A DNA stretch of 64,000 nt. Origin: Persicaria tinctoria. Lineage: Eukaryota; Streptophyta; Magnoliopsida; Caryophyllales; Polygonaceae. The stretch is from the NCBI GenBank assembly GCA_037127255.1, contig JBANSL010000004.1, positions 77,466,127-77,530,126 of the forward strand, read 5' to 3'. Of the stretch, positions 55,012 through 64,000 are shown piece after piece. Position numbers and translations under genes: made by a program. Within the stretch, counting starts at the first letter, position 1; each line of letters starts with the position of its first letter. The notes below the pieces were generated by a model. It had not been told where the DNA came from, made no database searches, and saw nothing but the letters and a program-made list of their open reading frames with translations.

Positions 55012-57561
55012 ATGCGCCGTACTGGTATTCCACCTGAGTATTACGGTTTAGACGAACCAGAGCGCCTTCTACACGTCAGGACTAGACTCCAAAGAGCCAT
55101 GGCGGACGCTGAAACACAAGAGCAGCTGGTCGCTGGGCTGACAAAGGAATTGGCCGATAAAGATGCTGCTATCGCCACTGAGAAAGCAGCAAGGGAGCAA
55201 GCAGAAGCTGAGCTTGCCCGATATCCAACTACTGCAGAGGATTATATGCATCCGACTCTCGTCGTGCCTGAATCGGCGATTCTAATCCCTTAAAACTCTT
55301 TTGAAATTCGCACTCAGTTTCTTATAGAGCTTAAAAATAATGCCTTTTATGGCAGATTTAATGAGTGTCATCTTGAACATATTACGAACTTTTCTGACAT
55401 GTGCCGTACTCTTGCTGAAGGTACAACATTGGAATATGTCAAGATGAAAGCTTTTCGCTGGTCTCTCGCTGGACCTGCACTGAAATGGCTGGAAGGGCTG
55501 AAACCAAGATCCCTCACCACATGGGCCCAAGTAGAACAAGAGTTCCTGAACAAATTCTTCCCACCGGCCAAAATAGCACATCTCCGCCAGAGAATCACCG
55601 CCTTCAAACAGAAGCAAGGGGAACCGCTGGCAAAGGCATGGGAGCGCTACAAGGAACTTCAGAGATCTTGCCCTACTCATGGACAGCCACCCTATGTCAT
55701 TCAAGAGATTTTCTTCAACTCTCTTGATCAAGTCACCAAGGACAGAATCAACCATTATACTCGCTATGAGTATCTGACAATGCCGCCGGGTGACGCATGG
55801 GGAGTACTGGAAAAGCTCACCAACTATGACAACAAATATGGGGCTACTTCAAACTATGAGGAGAACTCCTACGCCAGGCCAGCACCATCTATGCCACTTT
55901 ATGAGCCAGCAAAGGAGATTGACCCAGATGTCAGGGAGCAGTTCTACAGAGATCAGAATCGCAAGCTCCTCAAGCAAGTCAAATATCTGTCTGTCAACCA
56001 GCCTTGCATCGAATGCGGATCACAGAGGCACACCACTACTGAGTGCCCACACACAGAGCAAGTAAGGATGGCAGAAACACATGAGGAGGCAGCATATGCT
56101 GGGGGTCCAAAACGCTACAACGGAGATCAAAGGTTCTATCAACCACAGTGGAACCAAGGTCCTCCTAGGAATCCCCCACCCTACAGAGCTCCAGGGCATC
56201 CAGAAAGGGATCAAAAGAAGGATGATCTGCAGCTGATCCTTGAGGAGATGCAACGAAATCAGGGCACCATCAACAACCAATTCTAGAACATCACCACCAA
56301 ATTTGGAGAGTTGGACATCTGGAAGAGGGGAATTGAGACTCAGATGGGACAGATCGCTGCACAGATCCCACGACCGGCCGGAAAGCTCCCTGGGCAAACA
56401 GAACCCTATCCTAAGGGGCAAACTGGACATGTCGCAGCTATCAAACTAAGGAGTGGGCATCAATTACACAAGCCAGAGGTCGGAAAACAGCAAAGCGACG
56501 CAGAGCAGCAACTCGAGACAGAGCAGAGCCAACTCGATCTCGAGGAGCCAAACTCGACCTCGACAAGGACCGTACTCGACACAGACCAGAAGTTGAGCTC
56601 GGACTCCACCTCGCAGACCAGCAACCCGAGGTCCACTACCCAACTCGAGGTCGACAAGCCCTTGGTCGATGTCGACAAGCCTGTGGTCGAGATCGAGGAG
56701 CCTTTGGCCGACGTCGACGAGTCTGCAGCACTTTCGACAGCTAATCTGGCTTCGAAACAGAAAAATCCACTACCTTTCCCTTCTAAAACTCTTAAAGATC
56801 CCACTTCTGGTAGATTCAATAGATTTGTTAATATGTTGCAAGAGCTAAACTTTTCTATTCCTTTTACAGAAGCCTTGCAAGAGATGCCTGGATATGTCAA
56901 GTTTCTAAAGGAAATCCTGAGCAAGAAGCGATCTATCTCAGAGATCGCAGGCGAATGCAAAGTACTCCACTTCCCTGAAAAGAGGCCTGACCCAGGTAAG
57001 TTTTCTGTCACTGTGGGTTTTGGACAATATAAATATGATTCTCTATGCGATTTAGGAGCAAGTGTGAGCATCATGCCTTTATCAATCTGGCGGAAAGTAA
57101 AAATAGGATGCATAGAACCTGTGGATGCTAAATTATATATGGCAAATAATACAGTAGTCATCCCTACAGGAATAGTTGAAAATGTTCCAGTCCAGGTTGG
57201 AAAATTCTTTGTGCCAGCTGATTTCCTTATTATTGATTGTGCTGAAGATCCTACTAGCCCTATTATCCTTGGTAGACCATTCTTAGCTACTGCAGATGCC
57301 AGGATTAGTGTTAAGAATCGATCGCTCACCTTCACCATAGGCGATGAGGTTTTGGATTTCTCTTTTGGCCCTGCAAAGGAGGAGATTTCTTGGCTGGAGG
57401 TGAAAAGCATCAGCATCGACGGGACTAAGCAAACAGCGGAGGACGGAGCGAAAACTGTACTCGAGGTTGACAAGCCTTACTCGACCTCGACAAGCACCCT
57501 CCTCGACATCGACAAGACCTCGTCGATCTCGATCACCACCACAGAGCCTGAGACTTTCTAG
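55012..57561 (+). pseudogene. gag-protease polyprotein of unit B
   Basis: One frame of 850 codons with two in-frame stops, TAA at 55291-55293 (shared by A and C) and TAG at 56284-56286 (CAG in unit C). In order: an alanine-rich charged N-terminus (residues 30-75); the Gag domain with MKAFRWSLAGPALKWLEG, FLNKFFPP and WERYKELQRSCPTHG; a CCHC knuckle (CIECGSQRHTTTEC); a decamer-encoded linker (LDLEEPNSTSTRT, then DVDKPVVEIEEP); the protease with DLGASVSIMPLSIW and IILGRPFLATADAR; and a decamer-encoded C-terminus. RT, RNase H and integrase are absent. Confidence 0.88.
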
Positions 57562-59610
57562 GAGCCTAAGTATGGGGTCCCTGTACTCGACCTCGACCAC
57601 CTGTACTCGACATCGAGTAGCCCCAAGCCCAAAAATTTCTGTTTTGGGTCCGAACAGGTAAGTGCAGGTATGGATTCTACTCCCCCTCAGTCCATAAATA
57701 AAAATTCTAATGATATGAAGGGAGCAAAAACACCGTGGCGAGAAAATTTGCAGAAACTGAAGGCTACAAGGAAGAAAACGAAGGAGAAAGGAGATGATGC
57801 AAGCAACCCCTTATCAGCTGAGCTTGCATACTACCATCAGGACCTCGATGATCCAGGAGAAGGGCCAGGCATGAGTGAGCCCCACAAAAATGGTCCTTGA
57901 GCGCAAACGGAGAAGTCGGCCTAGCGACTCTAAAATCTAGAGCGTGTATATAAAACTTTATGAACTTTTGGACAGTTTACTTTGTTTGGTTTTGGTTTTT
58001 GGTTTTCGTTTTTTTTTTTTTTTTTGGTTTCATGTCTTTTTAAGAACTTCATATGGATAGTCTTGTTTTTGGTATGGAATCTAACAATTGTAGGTCGGCA
58101 AGCATAAAAGGCTCGCGAAAAGTGGAGAAAGAAGTCCCTGAAAACCAATCAAAATCGACGAAGGCCAAGTCGACGACGATGAAGAGGAGAAGCCCAGACA
58201 CTGGTCGACCTCGAGTAGACGTACTCGACCTCGACAAGCACCAGGAACTCCTCGACTTCTGATTTCACTGGACGCAGACGAAGCTACTCGACATCGAGTA
58301 AGGGGTACTCGATATCGACAAGCACCTACTCGACCTAGCCCAGTCTTGTCCTCCTCGACATGATCTAGTGAGTTTCTTTTTCTACCCTTACCTTGTTTTT
58401 TTATACAGTGGGGACACTGTAATGTTTAAGTATGGGGTGGGGGAAGGGCTTACATTGTGCATATTTGATTTATTTATATTTGACATATATGCATTATTTC
58501 TTAGAATTGCTACATGGCTATTTTTGGAAAGCATTATTTGATTTATATGCTTTATATGCATGAATTTCCATAAGTCTTGAAAAATGACCCCCATTGAAAA
58601 TTTTGGAAAAATTTTGGAATAATGTCATGGAAGCTTTAATTGAACTCGACGATGCAAAATTGGATTCATTAGAGATATAGCATGAAATTGCCTAGTAAAG
58701 GGAAGTCACAATGAAGTGCATATTTTCATGAAAACCATAAAAGGAGGTAAAATTTGAAGTTGCTTTTGACATGTTGCATGATAAGATGATGGAGGACTTT
58801 ATATTTCCATATAATGCTCATTGTTGAAATCCTAGCCATACCTATGCTTATATGCATCGCAAAAGCCATAATATGCCTTATTTCAAATATTGCTCCACAT
58901 GATCTAAATATTGCCATTCTTTACCTTATCCGGGGATTATGATGAGAATGATGTTACATTATGGAGATATTATATGGTGTATGTGATTATTATCATTATT
59001 GGAATTTGGAAGGAAATTGTTTGAAATATATGGAAAATTTAATGAGTGAAAGAAAATCCAATCACCTCAGGAGATAAAGGTAGATTGACCCTGCTCTCTG
59101 AGATAATAGTTTGGAGAGATGGGACACATTGTGAGGAGTCCGAAGCACTAAGTATCCGGGGCCATTCATGACACCCATGTTTGCGACTCGCGAGAAGGCA
59201 TTGCTGAGGTTAGAGAGGTAAAAGCATTATTATTGAGAAAAGCAATATGAAAGGTGACGAATTATATGGAGAAAGAATGTGGAATGAAACTCAAAGTCTG
59301 GAAAGTACTCTATTTCCCCGGATCATAAAAGCACCACATTGCCAGAAATTGCCCACCTTTTAGCCTTTTACCAATCTACTCCTTCATGAGCTTTAATTAA
59401 AGTCTTCTTGATTGTCAATGCTTTGTCACATAAAAATTGTTTGTACATAACCCTCCTTTTATGAGTAGATGTTGCTTTTACATATTTGCACATGCATGAA
59501 TCTGTGACACTAGTACCTTTTCGAGGATGGTAATTGATTGCAGGGTTATATAAGAATGAATCTAAGATGTTGAGAGTTTGAATTCTTCCCCTGAATGACA
59601 AATAAAAGTA
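57562..59610 (+). other. 3' noncoding region of unit B
   Basis: Colinear with unit A. It contains the 76-codon relic frame at 57670-57900, paired decamers at 58209/58229 and 58287/58308, and the conserved block between the two PPT modules. Confidence 0.65.
58405..58448 (+). promoter_or_regulatory. Internal PPT module with stem-loop, unit B
   Basis: ACAGTG-GGGA-CACTGT (58405-58420), then AAGTATGGGGTGGGGGAAGG. Confidence 0.6.
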
Positions 59611-59646
59611 TTGCTTGAGGACAAGCAAGCTTAAGTATGGGGTGTT
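59611..59646 (+). promoter_or_regulatory. 3' PPT with upstream stem-loop, unit B
   Basis: TTGCTTG-AGGA-CAAGCAA (59611-59628), then TTAAGTATGGGGTGTT before LTR 3. Confidence 0.7.
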
Positions 59647-61686
59647 TGTTGTGAGCGGAATCTGCCATGTTTTACAGCAACTTTTATATCGATTTCTGTA
59701 TACATTTCATACAATCGGGCTAAGATAGTACAGAATCTGTGCAATTAATGTTTATTTGCCAAAATTATGGAATCTACACCAGTTTCTGTTTAATTCGCAG
59801 AAATCGAGGCGTTTACAGCAATTCTACAGAAGGTCGGAAAAGCTCGGAAAACCACTACAGAAGTCCAAGGTCAAAGCAGCGGAACAAGTCTGAGAGCAAA
59901 GTCTACTCGATCTCGAGTAGTCTTACTCGACATAGACCAGCAGGCCTGGTCGACAGACCATGGTCGAGAGAGCTAGACACCCAGCTCCGGGACCCAACTC
60001 GATCTCGACGAAGCCTGGTCGAGATCGACGAAGCCCAGACAGACCACCCGTAGTCGATGAGGAGAAGCTGCCCGAGAAGCCGAGGACGAAGCCGAGGACG
60101 ATCAGGAGGACTCGCTGCCGCGGAAAGGACCACTCGCTGCCGCGGAAGAGGCCACTCGCTGCCAGCGGACAGACCAACTCGAGAAGACCTAGTCGGCAAA
60201 CCTTACTCGAGGTCGACTAGGCCTTGTCGAGGTCGACGAGCGCCTGAGTCCAGATCCGAGCATGTCGAGCACACCAACCCGAGAATTCAAGTCGACGGAG
60301 CCACCCTACTCGATGTCGACAAGAGCTACTCGACATCGACAAGACCTGTGAGCCAGAGTCCGAGCCCGTCGAGCAGAGAAGCCAGCCAACCAAAGTCGAG
60401 AGCCCAAGCCAACTCGAGGTCGACAAGACCTACTCGAGGTCGAGTAGACCTGGGTTCCAGAAGATTCTCGACGAGCCTTGTCCGAGTAGAATTGGAGTTC
60501 CTTGAGCGCGAAGGAATAAAAGTCTATCCGATTCCATCAAGTTCTATCATCAAGGAGAAAAGATCTATCAAGACATGAAGACCTATCTATTTAGTTTTAT
60601 CTTTTCCTAGTTGATTTAATTCCATTATGTCTTTTATTTATCTTTTAAACATTTTAGATATAGATAGATATCTTCTTTCCTAGATTAGCTAGGGAATGCA
60701 GGCTATAAATAAAGCCCTAGGGGCTCAGTTTTAATAATTCAATTTCAGAACAAGACAAGTAGTTACAAGGAGAAGTTTAGGGAGTTCGAAGGTTTTAGGG
60801 TTTTGGCAGTTTGCGAAAGTTGATTGCCGGGATTGTAAAATCATTAAATTTAGTTTATGCAAGTGTTTTCTTTTCATCAATCAATGTATGAGTTTGCAAT
60901 GAGGCGTGAGTAGTCAACCCACTTCTAGGGTTGGGGCGAGCCCGACGATAGCCATGCATAATTGAGGTAAAGATCGAACCTTTATCATGTTTGGAGCATT
61001 TTCCTACTTGTTGATGTGTTTATTGCCCATCTAATGGAGATCCCTGCTAACAACTCGGATTATAAACATAAAATCGGTAGAGACAATTAGGGTTTCTTGA
61101 GAGAGTTGTCTAATTGTTGGAAAAGGCGAGAGCTTAATCCTTTAATGCGAATTATATGATAATCTGTTTGGTTCCACCTTATGCATGCTTGGTTAATCGT
61201 TGTTGCAAAACCCAATCTTGGAAGTCCTTTTACATACAGTTTAGTTCGAAACCCCGAAAAGCATTTGTTCTTTATTTTCTGTTCGTTTTTATTCCCTGTC
61301 TTACTCGACCTCGACTACCTCTAGTCGATCTCGAGTACACTGATTCTCGACCTAGCAGTCGCTGTTGCTTAAGTGTGCAGGAATCGACGAGCCTTACTCG
61401 ATCTCGAGTAGCTCTGGTCGAGATCGACTACCCTTGGTCGACCTGTGCTGCTGTGTTCGACAAGTCTGAGCTTCTGTCGACAACCCCTTTGTCGAGCTCG
61501 AGGACCCCTGTAGTCGACTTCTGTCCGTGAGATTCGTCTGCTACCTAGGATCCGCTGACCAGCTTCTTCGTGGATCGATCCTGACTTCCGCTGCTACATC
61601 AGGAGGAGGTCTTGTATTTATTTTGCGTAGGCATAGTCTGGTTTGAATTATACTTTATATTTTGAACTCGATTTCCTCCTACAACA
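59647..61686 (+). repeat. LTR 3 of the tandem array
   Basis: 2,040 bp. One base longer than LTR 2 (an extra A in TTGGTTAATCG near 61,195). Confidence 0.93.
60704..60711 (+). promoter_or_regulatory. LTR TATA box
   Basis: TATAAATA, same context as in the other LTRs. Confidence 0.6.
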
Positions 61687-61690
61687 AAAT

Positions 61691-61708
61691 TGGCGCCGTT
61701 GCCGGGGA
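61691..61708 (+). promoter_or_regulatory. Primer-binding site, tRNA-Asp(GTC)
   Basis: Perfect 18-base match to the tRNA-Asp complement after LTR 3. Confidence 0.92.
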
Positions 61709-61770
61709 AGCTATCATTCGCGCCTTAGGTAGTTAATTCTCACGTCTACTTTGAGTTACTTTTCAGGTGT

Positions 61771-63990
61771 ATGCGTCGTACTTGTATTCCACCTGAGTAT
61801 TATGGTTTAGACGAACCAGAGCGCCTTCTACACGTCAGGACTAGACTCCAAAGAGCCATGGCGGACGCTGAAACACAAGAGCAGCTGGTCGCTGGGCTGA
61901 CAAAGGAATTGGCCGATAAAGATGCTGCTATCGCCACTGAGAAAGCAGCAAGGGAGCAAGCAGAAGCTGAGCTTGCCCGATATCCAACTACTGCAGAGGA
62001 TTATATGCATCCGACTCTCGTCGTGCCTGAATCGGCGATTCTAATCCCTTAAAACTCTTTTGAAATTCGCACTCAGTTTCTTATAGAGCTTAAAAATAAT
62101 GCCTTTTATGGCAGATTTAATGAGTGTCCTCTTGAACATATTACGAACTTTTCTGACATGTGCCGTACTCTTGCTGAAGGTACAACATTGGAATATGTCA
62201 AGATGAAAGCTTTTCGCTGGTCTCTCGCTGGACCTGCACTGAAATGGCTGGAAGGGCTGAAACCAAGATCCCTCACCACATGGGCCCAAGTAGAACAAGA
62301 GTTCCTGAACAAATTCTTCCCACCGGCCAAAATAGCACATCTCCGCCAGAGAATCACCGCCTTCAAACAGAAGCAAGGGGAACCGCTGGCAAAGGCATGG
62401 GAGCGCTACAAGGAACTTCAGAGATCTTGCCCTACTCATGGACAGCCACCCTATGTCATTCAAGAGATTTTCTTCAACTCTCTTGATCAAGTCACCAAGG
62501 ACAGAATCAACCATTATACTCGCTATGAGTATCTGACAATGCCGCCGGGTGACGCATGGGGAGTACTGGAAAAGCTCACCAACTATGACAACAAATATGG
62601 GGCTACTTCAAACTATGAGGAGAACTCCTACGCCAGGCCAGCACCATCTATGCCACTTTATGAGCCAGCAAAGGAGATTGACCCAGATGTCAGGGAGCAG
62701 TTCTACAGAGATAAGAATCGCAAGCTCCTCAAGCAAGTCAAATATCTGTCTGTCAACCAGCCTTGCATCGAATGCGGATCACAGAGGCACACCACTACTG
62801 AGTGCCCACACACAGAGCAAGTAAGGATGGCAGAAACACATGAGGAGGCAGCATATGATGGGGGTCCAAAACGCTACAACGGAGATCAAAGGTTCTATCA
62901 ACCACAGTGGAACCAAGGTCCTCCTAGGAATCCCCCACCCTACAGAGCTCCAGGGCATCCAGAAAGGGATCAAAAGAAGGATGATCTGCAGCTGATCCTT
63001 GAGGAGATGCAACAAAATCAGGGCACCATCAACAACCAATTCCAGAACATCACCACCAAATTTGGAGAGTTGGACATCTGGAAGAGGGGAATTGAGACTC
63101 AGATGGGACAGATCGCTGCACAGATCCCACGACCGGCCGGAAAGCTCCCTGGGCAAACAGAACCCAATCCTAAGGGGCAAACTGGACATGTCGCAGCTAT
63201 CAAACTAAGGAGTGGGCATCAATTACACAAGCCAGAGGTCGGAAAACAGCAAAGCGACGCAGAGCAGCAACTCGAGACAGAGCAGAGCCAACTCGATCTC
63301 GAGGAGCCAAACTCGACCTCGACAAGGACCGTACTCGACACAGACCAGAAGTTGAGCTCGGACTCCACCTCGCAGACCAGCAACCCGAGGTCCACTACCC
63401 AACTCGAGGTCGACAAGCCCTTGGTCGATGTCGACAAGCCTGTGGTCGAGATCGAGGAGCCTTTGGCCGACGTCGACGAGTCTGCAGCACTTTCGACAGC
63501 TAATCTGGCTTCGAAACAGAAAAATCCACTACCTTTCCCTTCTAAAACTCTTAAAGATCCCACTTCTGGTAGATTCAATAGATTTGTTAATATGTTGCAA
63601 GAGCTAAACTTTTCTATTCCTTTTACAGAAGCCTTGCAAGAGATGCCTGGATATGTCAAGTTTCTAAAGGAAATCCTGAGCAAGAAGCGATCTATCTCAG
63701 AGATCGCAGGCGAATGCAAAGTACTCCACTTCCCTGAAAAGAGGCCTGACCCAGGTAAGTTTTCTGTCACTGTGGGTTTTGGACAATATAAATATGATTC
63801 TCTATGCGATTTAGGAGCAAGTGTTAGCATCATGCCTTTATCAATCTGGCGGAAAGTAAAAATAGGATGCATAGAACCTGTGGATGCTAAATTATATATG
63901 GCAAATAATACAGTAGTCATCCCTACAGGAATAGTTGAAAATGTTCCAGTCCAGGTTGGAAAATTCTTTGTGCCAGCTGATTTCCTTATT
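61771..63990 (+). pseudogene. gag-protease of unit C, partial
   Basis: Same frame as unit B with the shared TAA (62050-62052), but open from there to the window end: the second stop of unit B is CAG here. The Gag domain, CCHC knuckle, decamer linker and protease DLGAS are present. Homology to unit B protease ends at about 63990. Confidence 0.85.
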
Positions 63991-64000
63991 TTCTGTTCGT
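63986..64000 (+). other. Junction of protease sequence with LTR-like sequence
   Basis: Unit B continues TTCCTTATTATTGATTG. Unit C continues TTCCTTATTTTCTGTTCGT, and TTATTTTCTGTTCGT is an LTR word (54513-54527). A deletion through a short TTATT microhomology into the next LTR is the simplest reading, but only about ten diagnostic bases are visible. Confidence 0.45.

Larger units (their letters stand above)
46763..64000 (+). mobile_element. Tandem array of RT-less gag-protease elements (LTR-A-LTR-B-LTR-C)
   Basis: Three LTRs (46763, 52889, 59647) alternate with three internal regions in the same orientation, sharing LTRs head to tail. Unit B is 6,758 bp from LTR start to LTR start. Unit A is 6,126 bp, which equals B minus a 641-bp gag deletion plus a 9-bp LTR insertion, so the units are otherwise colinear to the base. 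They differ only by rare substitutions. This is expected from unequal recombination between LTRs, not from independent insertions. The array runs off the window. Confidence 0.9.

Overview
The window looks like repeat-rich nuclear DNA of a flowering plant, probably a eudicot. It is built almost entirely of nested LTR retrotransposons of the Ty3/gypsy Athila/Tat type. The recognisable 5' LTRs are followed by a primer-binding site matching the 3' end of plant tRNA-Asp(GTC), and the proteins are Athila-like Gag, DLGAS protease, FMDD reverse transcriptase, RNase H, integrase and the Athila 3' ORF. I see no bacterial genes, CRISPR arrays, rRNA or tRNA genes.

Layout. (1) 1-13,436: three copies of an RT-less gag-protease retrotransposon, apparently nested in one another. 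Copy 1 (minus, 1-7,656) interrupts copy 2 (plus, 7,657-12,560) inside its protease. Copy 2 in turn abuts gag-protease sequence of copy 3 (plus, 12,561-13,436). (2) 13,437-15,750: a fragment of another LTR, a dispersed TGTAACGGCC repeat, and a CACTA-like terminal region. (3) 15,750-26,552: the only region that is not mainly LTR elements. It holds two ATG12-like exons on the minus strand, an unidentified broken coding remnant, and a cluster of small DNA transposons (hAT and Stowaway MITEs). (4) 26,553-44,598: a minus-strand Athila element split by a complete plus-strand Athila element (32,885-43,849). The inner element has 1,246-bp LTRs and a 5-bp GCTAT target duplication. (5) 44,599-46,762: a second TGTAACGGCC repeat. 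(6) 46,763-64,000: a head-to-tail LTR-internal-LTR-internal-LTR-internal array of a second subgroup of the RT-less element.

How they work together. The Athila element encodes all the replication enzymes but carries a frameshift and two stops. The RT-less elements keep Gag, zinc knuckle, protease, PBS, PPT and LTRs, so they could move only with enzymes supplied in trans. Copies of both families are broken by stops or frameshifts; the Athila 3' ORF of the inner element is intact.

Most unusual signal. The RT-less elements are studded with decamers TCGANNTCGA that occur in pairs or short arrays. Their start-to-start distance is close to 20 bp (19-22; 20 in every LTR pair of the 46-64 kb subgroup that I measured). 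They lie in LTRs and coding sequence alike and are read in different frames. The unrelated LTRs and coding linkers of the Athila element carry 12-mers of the type GACGCGCCCGCG with the same 20-21 bp phase. A second unusual signal is a duplicated module, stem-AGGA-stem followed by AAGTATGGGG, at both ends of the 3' noncoding region. Its stems show compensating base changes between families.
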